From Shewanella cyperi (lineage in GTDB: Bacteria; Pseudomonadota; Gammaproteobacteria; Enterobacterales; Shewanellaceae), in the NCBI RefSeq assembly GCF_017354985.1, contig NZ_CP071501.1, positions 3,883,001 to 3,947,000 on the forward strand: a stretch of 64,000 nt of DNA, read 5' to 3'. Each line of letters starts with the position of its first letter. The first letter of the stretch is position 1. Below, piece by piece: positions 18,945-27,585 of this stretch. The notes below the pieces were generated by a model that worked only from the letters and a program-made list of their open reading frames with translations, made no database searches and was not told the origin of the DNA. Both the position numbers and the translations under genes were made by a program.

Positions 18945-20060
18945 CTAAGCCAGGACCCCTTCCACACAGGCGATAAAGGCGCGGATATCGGCCACATCAT
19001 TATAGAGATGCGGCGAGACCCGCAGGCCATAACGGCGGCGATCAACGCTGATAGCTGCCGCAGCCAGCGCTTGCTGCACCGCCTCATTGTCCTGACCAAA
19101 ATCCAGGATCGCGGTCCCGCTACGATTTTCAGGCTTGATACGCAGCGCACCATATTGGTGCAATCCATCATAAAGCATTGAAACCAAAGCCTGATTGTGC
19201 ACACGCAGCACATCGGAGCCCAGCTCGGCGAACCAGGCGATGGCATGTGCGGCTATGGCATAGGGCGCCACCGACGGTGTGCCGCCCCAAAAGCGCAGCG
19301 CAGTTGGATGATTACGGAATTGGTGAATATCAAATTCAAACGGATTCTCGTGGGAGAACCAACCCACATCCCTGGGCAGGCAAAGGGACAATTGTTCAGG
19401 ATTAACCCACAAGTAAGCGGCACCGGGACCGGAGCAGAGCCATTTGACCGCCGATCCTATCAGAAAATCCGGATTTAGCCTGGCAAGCGACAGCGGCACC
19501 ACACCCGCAGACTGGGCCACGTCAATCAGGCTGAGCACACCGAGGTCCCGGCAGCGCGCTACCAGCTCGGCCACGGGCGCCAGGGCGCCGGTATTGGAAT
19601 AGGCGTGACTGATAAAGGCAAGATCAAGATCGGCACTCAGGTACTGGTCCCAGACATTGGCATCCGTAATATCGGCGTCCGCCGGCACAAACACCAGCTC
19701 GGCCTCGGGCAGCGCCTGACGCAGGGCAAAGCCCATGGAGGGAAAATCCTGCTCACTCATGAGAATACGGGCACCGGCACGATTCAGCCGGGGATGGGAC
19801 ATCACCAGCTTGGTCAGCGCCGAAGACAGGTTCACCTGGGGACAGAAGTCCTCTGCCCGGCCGTCAAACAGCCAGGCCAGAGAAGTGCGGAACTTGTCGA
19901 CCACACCCAGCCAGTGGCCCCAGGGTTCGCGGCCACTGTCTTGCCAGGGTTGCCAAAAATCCTGCTCAAAGCCCGCCTTGGCGGCCTTGAGGGGGCGACC
20001 CACCGAGTGATTCAGCAGGTACACGCCCTCTGGCAGGTAAAATTCATTTTTATAATCCAT
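18945..20060 (-). CDS. kynU: kynureninase-like PLP enzyme
   Basis: A 371-residue aminotransferase-class-V fold enzyme. The PLP Schiff-base lysine is Lys206 in AVKWLCSGPG, aligning with the K-Y-L-N-x-GPG signature of kynureninases; Asp180 (LIDVAQSAG) would bind the PLP ring, although the usual following His is Gln. It should cleave kynurenine to anthranilate and alanine, or act on a related aryl amino acid. It starts 3 bases after the IDO-superfamily gene, in one operon, and is divergent from an Lrp-type regulator. It is shorter than mammalian kynureninases (about 465). Exact substrate unproven. Confidence 0.75.
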   Translation of the reverse strand: MDYKNEFYLPEGVYLLNHSVGRPLKAAKAGFEQDFWQPWQDSGREPWGHWLGVVDKFRTSLAWLFDGRAEDFCPQVNLSSALTKLVMSHPRLNRAGARILMSEQDFPSMGFALRQALPEAELVFVPADADITDANVWDQYLSADLDLAFISHAYSNTGALAPVAELVARCRDLGVLSLIDVAQSAGVVPLSLARLNPDFLIGSAVKWLCSGPGAAYLWVNPEQLSLCLPRDVGWFSHENPFEFDIHQFRNHPTALRFWGGTPSVAPYAIAAHAIAWFAELGSDVLRVHNQALVSMLYDGLHQYGALRIKPENRSGTAILDFGQDNEAVQQALAAAAISVDRRRYGLRVSPHLYNDVADIRAFIACVEGVLA

Positions 20061-20063
20061 GAC

Positions 20064-21242
20064 TTACCCCAGACTTGCCTTCAGACGCTGTATATCCTGC
20101 CAGCGGGTGCGGATATCGCTGCGCTTTGCGGCAGCGCGCCTGTCCCTGAGTTTCTCCAGGGAGGCCAACAGCACATGCAGCGGTGGACCACTGGCGGTCA
20201 CCTTGGACATGTGTTGCTGCTGCATATCAACCGAGGGACCAGAGATATACTTGTGCACCAGCTGGTCATGGTGTTGAATAGCCGTCTGACCATGCAGTTC
20301 ACAGACCTCCAGGAACAGCGGCAGGTTCTGCTGGTACCAGGCTTCCTTGTGACCGCCGCTGGCCTTGAGGAACTGGTCCATCAGGCTGGTGCGGCGCATG
20401 CAGTCGCGCAGTATGGCCTGATCTTCGGGCATCATGTAGAGAAACTTGTCCACCAGCATTTGCGAGTAAGACTGCTCATTGGCAAAACACAGTCCCAGCA
20501 GTAAGTCGATCACATTGATGCCGGCAAAGTCGCCGGCGTTGGCACCGCGGTACACCTGGCTGCCGACCCGATACGGCTTGTAGTAAGGCCGCACGCAATA
20601 GAAGAAACGATCGGTATCCAGCTCGTTGAACAGAGTGGCGTTGGAGTCCATCACATCCTGCAGCGCCTGACGCGCCACCTTGAGCAGATCGGCACTGATG
20701 GGATGGGAAATACCCAGCGGCAGGATTTTCAGCAGGGCATCGGCGGCGCGCTTATAGGCCAAAATGCCCTTGGTGTTGTAATCCACGAACAGACGCTCGT
20801 CGGCCAAATCGGTAAAGCGCTTGTACAGGCCGTTATGAGCACGGTTATGGGTAGTCAAATGGGCGGTGGCAAAACGGGGGGTCACGCCGATGGAGGCGCC
20901 AATCTGCATCGCCAGGGCCGAGGCTTCCACCAGGGGAGAACTGGTCTCCCGGCTGGGCTCTGTTATCTCATGGCGCCGACAGGCCGCCATATACAGACCC
21001 ACATTACCCAGCAGATCAAAGGCCGCATCAAAGCCTTCATCTGTATTGCCCTCGTCGAGCAGCGCCAGGATCAGGGTGCGACCTTCACTTTCCAGCGCCT
21101 GCTTGTACTCTTCGCCTACGCCCTCAACATTGGCCCTGTCATCCTGCAACCAGTACAGGGCTTCCAGACTGTTGTTCAGTTCCACAAAACGGGTGCGCAG
21201 CCAGTCATCAAAGGCTTCCACGTTCAAGGTCATGTGTTTCAT
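20064..21242 (-). CDS. indoleamine dioxygenase-superfamily protein (SO4414/PrnB-like)
   Basis: A 392-residue protein that I recognise as similar to S. oneidensis SO4414, a helical heme protein of the tryptophan/indoleamine dioxygenase superfamily related to PrnB (the pyrrolnitrin ring-rearranging enzyme). It lacks obvious short motifs; His-rich segments such as ELHGQTAIQHHDQL and THNRAHNGLYKRF are candidates for the heme ligand. With kynU directly downstream it probably opens or rearranges an indole ring, most likely of tryptophan, though this is inferred. ATG 21242 has a GGAGAAG site. No formamidase gene is in the operon. Confidence 0.72.
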   Translation of the reverse strand: MKHMTLNVEAFDDWLRTRFVELNNSLEALYWLQDDRANVEGVGEEYKQALESEGRTLILALLDEGNTDEGFDAAFDLLGNVGLYMAACRRHEITEPSRETSSPLVEASALAMQIGASIGVTPRFATAHLTTHNRAHNGLYKRFTDLADERLFVDYNTKGILAYKRAADALLKILPLGISHPISADLLKVARQALQDVMDSNATLFNELDTDRFFYCVRPYYKPYRVGSQVYRGANAGDFAGINVIDLLLGLCFANEQSYSQMLVDKFLYMMPEDQAILRDCMRRTSLMDQFLKASGGHKEAWYQQNLPLFLEVCELHGQTAIQHHDQLVHKYISGPSVDMQQQHMSKVTASGPPLHVLLASLEKLRDRRAAAKRSDIRTRWQDIQRLKASLG

Positions 21243-21416
21243 TGCGGCTTCTCCATGGCGCTTATATCAGGGTTTGTTAAAGCTCTTTTTGAGACCATCA
21301 GCCTAGCACAGTGGCAAGATTGGTTTTCACCAATCAGCATTACTTTCGCCACCGACATTGGTGCATTTCAATAATTAATTGGACATATTTAACGAAATTC
21401 ACCAAACCAGTCACAT

Positions 21417-21878
21417 ATGGATAAGAAAGACCTCGCCATCATAGACAGATTGCAACGTGATGGCCGCATCAGTATCAGCGAGCTGGCCGCCAGCCTGAAT
21501 ATGTCCGACACCCCCTGCATTCGCCGCATCCGCAAGCTGGAGCAGGATGGGGTGATCAGCGGTTACGCCGCCCAACTGGACCCGCATAAGGCCGGTTTTA
21601 ATGTCATTGTTTACGCCGCTATCCGTCTGAGCGAGAACTCAGATACCGCCGCCGAGCGCTTCGAGACCGCTGTCGCCAAATTGCCGGAAGTGATGGAATG
21701 CTCGGTGATCACCGGCTCCCACGACTATCTGCTGAAAATTGTTGCCCGGGATCTGCCGGCCTACGAGCGCTTTGTGAAAAAATCCCTCGGTAGCCTGCCT
21801 GCCATAGCGGGCATCGAATCCACCCTGGTGCTGAAACAAACCTTCAGCCGTACCGCCCTGCCGCTCAGCGCCAATTGA
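21417..21878 (+). CDS. Lrp/AsnC-family regulator
   Basis: A 153-residue regulator with an N-terminal winged-helix DNA-binding domain (residues 1-50, with ISISELAASLNMSDTPCIRR) and a C-terminal RAM ligand-binding domain ending in LVLKQTFSRTALPLS. It is transcribed divergently from the IDO-like/kynU operon across a 174-base intergenic region, the arrangement of KynR in Pseudomonas, an Lrp-type activator responding to kynurenine. A similar role is likely but inferred. The start has no clear Shine-Dalgarno sequence. Confidence 0.85.
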   Translation: MDKKDLAIIDRLQRDGRISISELAASLNMSDTPCIRRIRKLEQDGVISGYAAQLDPHKAGFNVIVYAAIRLSENSDTAAERFETAVAKLPEVMECSVITGSHDYLLKIVARDLPAYERFVKKSLGSLPAIAGIESTLVLKQTFSRTALPLSAN

Positions 21879-21958
21879 ACCCAAGTGTCACTTGAGCGCA
21901 AGAGTCCCATGGCTTAAGGTAAGTCGAGGCGCTAACCACTTTATTTGGCGGAAAAAAG

Positions 21959-22510
21959 ATGAAATGTACCAGCTGCAAAAAGGGCACCCTGGTGCCCACC
22001 CGTTTGGATGGTCTGTTCCCGGCCCACAGCTGCAATCATTGCGAGGGCCACTGGGTACTGATTGAAGACTTTGTTGCCTGGAAGCAGCAACAGGGAGCGT
22101 CCGAGCTGGAGGAAGGTCGGGCCGTGGTGGTGGAAGAGCTGGAGGAAAGCCGCCAGGCCCTGCTGTGTCCCATCAGCGGCACCCTGATGCGCAAACTCAG
22201 GTTCAGCCTCTACAGCAATCATCATCTGGATTACAGTTCCGCCGTCGGTGGTGTCTGGCTGGATCGCGGTGAATGGCAATGGCTCAAACGCGAAAACCTG
22301 GCCCATTGTCTCAATCAACTGGTCACCGAAGAATGGCAGCACAAGTTGCGCCAGGCCCAGAGCCGGCAACATCAGGCAGAGCTTTACCGGCAAAAATTCG
22401 GCGCCGAGACCTATGAGGAACTGGTGCGGATCCGCACCTGGCTCGATGAACAGCCGCACAGGGCCGCCCTGAGGGCCTATTTGCTGGCCGATGACCCTTA
22501 CCGGAACTGA
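21959..22510 (+). CDS. zinc-ribbon protein (zf-TFIIB-like)
   Basis: A 183-residue cytoplasmic protein whose first 30 residues form a zinc ribbon: Cys3, Cys6, Cys25 and Cys28, followed by a GHWV segment typical of zf-TFIIB-type proteins. A second region (about 70-105) begins CPISGTLMRK and includes GGVWLDRGEW, also reminiscent of that family. The remainder is helical and charged. It is followed one base after its stop by the start of the Cys-tailed membrane protein, so the two are cotranscribed. Function unknown. Confidence 0.65.
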   Translation: MKCTSCKKGTLVPTRLDGLFPAHSCNHCEGHWVLIEDFVAWKQQQGASELEEGRAVVVEELEESRQALLCPISGTLMRKLRFSLYSNHHLDYSSAVGGVWLDRGEWQWLKRENLAHCLNQLVTEEWQHKLRQAQSRQHQAELYRQKFGAETYEELVRIRTWLDEQPHRAALRAYLLADDPYRN

Positions 22511-22511
22511 C

Positions 22512-23156
22512 ATGGCCGGGCTGTTTTTTGCGTGTCTGGCGGCCCTGCCGCTGCTTCTGGTACTCAGATGGCGCCAGCGCCGCAAACAAAGGCGTGAACG
22601 CCACATACGCGAACTGGTGTTTCCGGACAAGCTTTCACACCGGCTGGCCGAGCGCTATCCCCACCTGGGTCAACAAGGCCAACTGCTGGTGCTTGAAGGC
22701 TTGCGCAATTATTTTCAGCTGAGCCTGACCGCGGGTCGTCAACCACTGGCCATGCCATCACAGGCTGTGGATTGCGTGTGGCACGAATTTATCCTTTTTA
22801 CCCGTCAATACCAGAAATTTTGTCGCCGTGCCTTCGGTCGTTTTCTACATCACACACCGGCCGAAGCCATGCAGTCCCAGACCTCTGCCCAGCAGGGCAT
22901 ACGTCGCTGCTGGCGTCTGGCCTGCAAGGCCGAGGGCATAGACCCCAAACGGCCTTCGAGGTTGCCGCTGTTGTTTGCCCTGGACAGCGAATTGCAGATA
23001 GCCGATGGCTTCAGCTATAGCCTGGATTGCCTGCGCCACCCCGGCAGCTATTGCGCCAGCCACATAGCCTGTGGCACAGGCTGCAGTAGTGACAGCGGCT
23101 GCAGTGACAGTGGTTGCAGTGACAATGGTTGCAGCAGCTGTTCCAGCGGCGACTGA
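22512..23156 (+). CDS. membrane-anchored GRDP-like protein with Cys-rich tail
   Basis: A 214-residue protein with one N-terminal membrane helix (about 3-20), a basic stretch, then a domain containing VDCVWHEFILFTRQYQ, which resembles the glycine-rich-domain-protein-like family. The last 25 or so residues are a repetitive Ser/Gly/Asp tail with a Cys every 3-5 residues, ending in two close Cys. ATG 22512 lies one base after the previous stop; ATG 22491 inside that gene is an alternative. The tail looks suited to metal or disulfide binding, but no function is known. ovoA follows 78 bases later. Confidence 0.6.
   Translation: MAGLFFACLAALPLLLVLRWRQRRKQRRERHIRELVFPDKLSHRLAERYPHLGQQGQLLVLEGLRNYFQLSLTAGRQPLAMPSQAVDCVWHEFILFTRQYQKFCRRAFGRFLHHTPAEAMQSQTSAQQGIRRCWRLACKAEGIDPKRPSRLPLLFALDSELQIADGFSYSLDCLRHPGSYCASHIACGTGCSSDSGCSDSGCSDNGCSSCSSGD
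23080..23145 (+). repeat. 15-base tandem repeats encoding the Cys tail
   Basis: Imperfect units of the form GG(C/T)TGCAGTGACA(A/G)(T/C) recur about four times, encoding Gly-Cys-Ser-Asp-Ser/Asn repeats. Such a short in-frame array can change copy number by slippage. Confidence 0.7.
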
Positions 23157-23233
23157 ACCCGCCTGGCTGTCACAAGTGTCTGCCAGGCTTAAAGGCCCCA
23201 AAATAGATTGCCAATCAACAGGAGTGACTGCAC

Positions 23234-25366
23234 ATGGAAAACACCGCCCTGCCAACCCCCTTGCTCAGTGGCGCGGATGCCGAGGCCAAGCGTGATGAAC
23301 TCAGGCACTATTTTCGCAACAGCCAGCGTCAGTATGAGTCCCTGTTCAGCCTGCTGACCTCGGATGATGCCTTCTACGTCAAGGCGGAGCCCCTGCGTCA
23401 TCCGCTGATCTTTTATTACGGCCACACGGCCACGTTCTTCGTCAACAAACTCAAATTGGGTAAATACCTGGACGAGCGCATCAACGAACACTTTGAGTCC
23501 ATGTTCGCCATAGGTGTCGACGAAATGTCCTGGGACGACCTGAACCAGGCCCACTATGACTGGCCAGCCGTGGCACAAGTGCGCGATTATCGCGCCAAGG
23601 TGGTGCAGTTGGTGGAGCACCTGCTGGATACCATGGAGCTGCAATTGCCCATTACCCAGGACAGCCTGGCTTGGGTGCTGCTGATGGGCATAGAACATGA
23701 GCGCATCCATTTGGAAACCTCCTCGGTGATCATTCGCCAATTGCCGCTGACCATGGTCAGGACGCACCCGGACTGGCCCGGCTGTCAGGACTGGGGGCCG
23801 GCACCCGAGAATAAGCTGATCCCCTTTCAGGGGGGCGAAATAGTGCTGGGCAAGGATGAGGAAGATGCCAGCTATGGCTGGGACAATGAGTACGGCCGCC
23901 AGCACCACAAGCTCAAAGAATTCAGGGCCAGCGAGCATCTGGTCTCCAACGGCGAGTATCTGGCTTTTGTCGAGGACGGTGGCTATCAAAATCCCGACTA
24001 TTGGACCGAGGAAGGCCGCGGCTGGCTGGCGTTTACCGGGGCTCAAATGCCCCGTTTCTGGCGCCGCGATGGCGACAACTGGCGTCAGCGCAATCTGACC
24101 GAGGAAATCCCCCTGCCGCTGAACTGGCCGGTCGAAGTCAACCAGTTGGAGGCCAAGGCCTTTTGCAACTGGAAATCCCAAAAAACCGAACGCAGGCTGC
24201 GACTGCCCACCGAAGCCGAATGGTACCTGATGCGCCGGGAGCTGGCGGGCGACAGCATAGCCGTAGGCGCCACCCCGGCCTGGAGCGAGATGCCCGGCAA
24301 TTTGGCGCTGGCATTCCACGCCTCATCCTGTCCGGTCAACCGTTTCCGCCAGGGACGGCTGTACGACATAGTGGGCAATGTCTGGCAGTGGACCGAAACC
24401 GCCATCGACGGTTTTCCGGGCTTTGCCGTGCATCCCCTGTACGATGACTTTTCCACCCCCACCTTTGACGGCAAGCATAACCTGATGAAGGGCGGCAGCT
24501 GGGTTTCCACCGGCAATGAGGCCATAGCCTCGTCCCGTTACGCCTTCAGGCGCCATTTCTATCAGCACGCAGGTTTCCGATATCTGGAATCAGCCCAGGC
24601 CCCCGACGAGGGATTGAAAGTGAATGTGTACGAGACGGACGAATCCATCTCCCAATACCTGGAATTCCACTATGGCCGTGAGTATTTCGGGGTGGCCAAC
24701 TTCTGCGTCAACGGTGTTACTCAGGCGTTGGCGGAGCTCGACCTCAAACCCAATGGCAAGGCGCTGGACATAGGTTGCTCAGTGGGCCGGGCCAGTTTTG
24801 AGCTGGCCAGGCACTTTGCCCAGGTGGACGCCATCGATTTCTCGGCCCGCTTTATCCAGCAGGCCTATGCCCTGACCGAGCAGGGCGAGAAGCGCTACAC
24901 CATACGCACCGAGGGCGATCTGGTGGAATACCGTACCGTCACCCTGGCGGCTCTGGGATACGAGCAGGTGAAACACAGGGTTCACTTTGCCCAGGGTGAT
25001 GCCTGCAATCTCAAGCCCATGTTCAGTGGTTATGATCTGGTGTATGCGTCCAATCTCATCGACCGCCTGGCTCAGCCACAGCAGTTCCTGGGACGGATCC
25101 ATGAACGCCTCAACGAAGGCGGCTATCTGGTAATCGCCTCACCCTATACCTGGCTGGAAGAATACACGCCCAAGGCCAACTGGCTCGGTGGTATCAAGAT
25201 CAACGGCGAAAACTTCACCTCCCTCGATGGCTTGACCGAGGCGCTGATAGAGCGCTTTGAACTGGTGGCGGTGAAGGAAATTCCCTTTGTTATCCGCGAA
25301 ACCAAGCGTAAGTTCCAGCACAGTCTGTCGGAGATGAGCATCTGGCGTAAAAGAGAAAAACGCTGA
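23234..25366 (+). CDS. ovoA: 5-histidylcysteine sulfoxide synthase / methyltransferase
   Basis: A 710-residue three-domain ovothiol synthase. Residues about 1-170 are a DinB-like domain with the iron-binding H-x3-H-x-E set (His155, His159, Glu161); about 190-460 is a formylglycine-enzyme-type sulfoxide synthase domain ending in the RYAFRRHFYQHAGFRYL core; about 475-710 is an SAM methyltransferase with LDIGCSVGRASF near 510. It joins cysteine to C5 of histidine with O2 and methylates the later thiol. Length matches known OvoA. The beta-lyase OvoB needed to finish ovothiol is not in the window. The start has a CAGGAG site. Confidence 0.93.
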   Translation: MENTALPTPLLSGADAEAKRDELRHYFRNSQRQYESLFSLLTSDDAFYVKAEPLRHPLIFYYGHTATFFVNKLKLGKYLDERINEHFESMFAIGVDEMSWDDLNQAHYDWPAVAQVRDYRAKVVQLVEHLLDTMELQLPITQDSLAWVLLMGIEHERIHLETSSVIIRQLPLTMVRTHPDWPGCQDWGPAPENKLIPFQGGEIVLGKDEEDASYGWDNEYGRQHHKLKEFRASEHLVSNGEYLAFVEDGGYQNPDYWTEEGRGWLAFTGAQMPRFWRRDGDNWRQRNLTEEIPLPLNWPVEVNQLEAKAFCNWKSQKTERRLRLPTEAEWYLMRRELAGDSIAVGATPAWSEMPGNLALAFHASSCPVNRFRQGRLYDIVGNVWQWTETAIDGFPGFAVHPLYDDFSTPTFDGKHNLMKGGSWVSTGNEAIASSRYAFRRHFYQHAGFRYLESAQAPDEGLKVNVYETDESISQYLEFHYGREYFGVANFCVNGVTQALAELDLKPNGKALDIGCSVGRASFELARHFAQVDAIDFSARFIQQAYALTEQGEKRYTIRTEGDLVEYRTVTLAALGYEQVKHRVHFAQGDACNLKPMFSGYDLVYASNLIDRLAQPQQFLGRIHERLNEGGYLVIASPYTWLEEYTPKANWLGGIKINGENFTSLDGLTEALIERFELVAVKEIPFVIRETKRKFQHSLSEMSIWRKREKR

Positions 25367-25464
25367 AGCCGGGACCGGCCGGAGCAACTCAAATTTTATT
25401 CAGTAGTCCGGCCGGGTAATTGACGATATTCTCAGTCATTCACTAAAAATACTGAGGAATTGAC

Positions 25465-25776
25465 ATGCAATTGATAGAAAAGGTAAACGTAGCCACAAAA
25501 GCCAATCTGTATTTTGATGGTCGGGTCAGCAGCCGCAGTATCTTTCTGGCCGACGGCAGTCGCCAGACCCTGGGAGTCATGTTGCCGGGAGAATACAGGT
25601 TCGACACCAGCCAGGCGGAGCTGATGCACATCACTTCCGGCCCGGTAGAAGTGCGCCTGCCGGGGGAAACCGACTGGCGCGTATTGCAGGAAGGCGACAG
25701 CTTTGAGCTGGCGGCCGGAGTTGAATTTGATATCCGCTGTCAGGGGATTGCCGAATACCTGTGCAGCTATCGCTAA
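25465..25776 (+). CDS. ppnP: pyrimidine/purine nucleoside phosphorylase
   Basis: A 103-residue small cupin of the PpnP (YaiE, UPF0345) family, which phosphorolyses several nucleosides to base and ribose-1-phosphate. Diagnostic segments are [25 protein letters not shown] and the closing [15 protein letters not shown]. Slightly longer than the 94-residue E. coli protein. TGAGGAA precedes the ATG. It appears monocistronic, between ovoA and the DUF4124 gene. Cytoplasmic, no signal peptide. Confidence 0.92.
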   Translation: MQLIEKVNVATKANLYFDGRVSSRSIFLADGSRQTLGVMLPGEYRFDTSQAELMHITSGPVEVRLPGETDWRVLQEGDSFELAAGVEFDIRCQGIAEYLCSYR

Positions 25777-25855
25777 GGCCCTTGGTCGAGGGTGGATGAT
25801 CCCGGCGTCAAAACGGGCTACTCTAGTGAAAGAATTGGCCACCAGGAACGCCATT

Positions 25856-26392
25856 ATGCGGATATTCACCCTCACCCTCTTGCTGCTCGCCGGCCTGTGC
25901 CAGGCTGCCGTGTATAAATGGGTCGACAAGGACGGCAAGGTCCATTACAGCGATGAGCCCAAGGGCGATGCCCAGCTGGTTGAACCCAAAGAAAATACCC
26001 AAAACCAGATCAGCGTACGGCCACCTGTGGATCTCAGCGCCGGCAAGCAGTCGCCTGCGGCCCATATCGAGTATCAATTAAGCATACTCAGCCCGGAACA
26101 CGAGGAAACCATCCGCAATAACGACGGTAACTTCAGTGTCAGGGCCAGCATAGACCCCGAACCTCCCAAGGGTGCCCTCTGGGTGTTAAGGCTGGACGGC
26201 AAGGTCTGGCAAGACCCCACAACCAGCCCCTTCTTCCAGCTGGAAAACATAGATCGCGGTGAGCACAGCATCCAGGTGCAATTGATCACCCAAAACGGCA
26301 AAGTCCTTGCATCCAGTCATACCAGAACCCTGTTTCTGCACCGCGCAACCTTGCTGCAGGCGCCCCAGCCGGTACAACCCAAAGCTGGATAA
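25856..26392 (+). CDS. DUF4124 secreted protein
   Basis: A 178-residue protein with a signal peptide (residues 1-17, ending CQAA) followed directly by YKWVDKDGKVHYSDEP, the hallmark of the DUF4124 domain. The second half forms beta-strands such as GALWVLRLDGKVWQD and HSIQVQLITQNGKVL, like an Ig-type module. ATG 25856 has an AGGAA site; the longer frame begins inside ppnP. It sits just upstream of ntrBC, a neighbourhood often seen in gammaproteobacteria, but a functional link to nitrogen control has not been shown. Role unknown. Confidence 0.78.
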   Translation: MRIFTLTLLLLAGLCQAAVYKWVDKDGKVHYSDEPKGDAQLVEPKENTQNQISVRPPVDLSAGKQSPAAHIEYQLSILSPEHEETIRNNDGNFSVRASIDPEPPKGALWVLRLDGKVWQDPTTSPFFQLENIDRGEHSIQVQLITQNGKVLASSHTRTLFLHRATLLQAPQPVQPKAG

Positions 26393-26468
26393 TGAATTTA
26401 TTTCTTGGTAAACAGTTAGTTATACGCCAAGCCTATAAATAGTCAGTCGCCCGTTCCAGGTTGCAGTT

Positions 26469-26498
26469 TGCACCATATTGGTGCACCATATTGGTGCA
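26469..26498 (+). promoter_or_regulatory. two overlapping perfect NtrC palindromes before ntrB
   Basis: TGCACCATATTGGTGCA occurs at 26469-26485 and again at 26482-26498, sharing the central TGCA. Both match the NtrC dyad TGCACC-N5-GGTGCA exactly. They end 22 bases before the ntrB ATG, a position suited to repression of ntrBC by NtrC, as known for glnL in enteric bacteria. Confidence 0.85.
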
Positions 26499-26520
26499 AA
26501 CACAATTTCCGGAACGGCCG

Positions 26521-27564
26521 ATGGATACTCTCAACCTGCTCAATCATTTGGTTACCGCCGTACTGGTCATAGATAGTGACTTGCGGCCCTGCTTTGCCAA
26601 CGCTGCCGCCGAGCAATTGCTGGGGGCCGGCAGCCATCGCCTCACAGAACATCCGCTCACCGAGCACCTGCTGTCGCTGGACGTGGAGCGCCGTTTGTTG
26701 GAAGACGCGGTGCGCCAGGGCCAGGGATTGACGGTGAACACCGCCAGCCTGGTCACCCTGGATGGCCAGCAACACACAGTGGATCTGACCCTGGTGCCCT
26801 TGGAGCAACAGCAGCTGAGCCTGCTGGAGCTGCGCCAGGTGGATCAACAGCGGCGGATCCACCAGCAACTGAGCCAGGATGCCCAGCAACAGGCGGCGCA
26901 ATTTCTGGTGCGCAACCTGGCACATGAGATTAAAAATCCCCTTGGTGGCCTGCGCGGTGCGGCGCAGCTGCTGGCGCGGGAACTGGAGGAACCGGCGCTG
27001 AAGGAATTCACCGCCCTGATCATTGAACAGGCAGACAGGCTGCGTTCCCTGGTGGATAAATTGCTCGGGCCCCAGCGCCCCACCCAGCACAGTCCCCACA
27101 ACATCCACCAGGTGGTGCAAAAGGTGCTGAAACTGGTGGAGGTGACTCTGCCAAGGAATATCCGCCTCAAGCGTGACTATGACCCTTCGATTCCGGACAT
27201 CAATATGGATCCGGATCAGCTGCAGCAGGCGTTGCTGAACATAGTGCAAAACGCGGTGCAGGCGCTGGAAGAACGGGGCGGCGAGATCATTATCAAGTCC
27301 CGCACCCAGCATCAGGTCACCATAGGCACCCAAAGATTCAAACTGGTGGCCGAATTGTCCGTGATAGACAACGGACCCGGCATCCCGCCCGAGTTGATGG
27401 ATACCCTGTTCTATCCCATGGTCACGGGGCGGGAACAGGGCTCGGGGCTGGGACTGTCCATTGCCCACAATATTGCCAGGCTCCATGGCGGTCGTATCGA
27501 CTGTCATTCGGCCCCCGGCCACACGGAATTTGTGATTACCTTGCCGATCATCAGCGGCAAGTAG
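26521..27564 (+). CDS. ntrB: nitrogen sensor histidine kinase NtrB
   Basis: A 347-residue cytoplasmic kinase/phosphatase (GlnL) that controls NtrC according to PII. It has a PAS region (about 5-110), the phospho-acceptor His135 in RNLAHEIKNPLGG, and an ATPase domain with the N-box LLNIVQNAVQALE, DNGPGIP and GSGLGLSIAHN. ATG 26521 gives the family N-terminus MDTLNLLNHL; an upstream TTG would translate through the NtrC operator. ntrC follows after 21 bases. Likely autoregulated by NtrC at the tandem palindromes directly upstream. Confidence 0.94.
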   Translation: MDTLNLLNHLVTAVLVIDSDLRPCFANAAAEQLLGAGSHRLTEHPLTEHLLSLDVERRLLEDAVRQGQGLTVNTASLVTLDGQQHTVDLTLVPLEQQQLSLLELRQVDQQRRIHQQLSQDAQQQAAQFLVRNLAHEIKNPLGGLRGAAQLLARELEEPALKEFTALIIEQADRLRSLVDKLLGPQRPTQHSPHNIHQVVQKVLKLVEVTLPRNIRLKRDYDPSIPDINMDPDQLQQALLNIVQNAVQALEERGGEIIIKSRTQHQVTIGTQRFKLVAELSVIDNGPGIPPELMDTLFYPMVTGREQGSGLGLSIAHNIARLHGGRIDCHSAPGHTEFVITLPIISGK

Positions 27565-27585
27565 CAGCCACACAGAGGAGATGAC

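Noticed and set aside
23189..24319. Long minus-strand open frame (376 codons) within ovoA
   Set aside because: It lies antisense to a full-length three-domain OvoA, has no ribosome site, and its composition follows the codon usage of the real gene.
26443..27573. Minus-strand open frame (376 codons) in ntrB
   Set aside because: Complement of NtrB with all kinase motifs intact; Gln/His-rich translation is a codon shadow.
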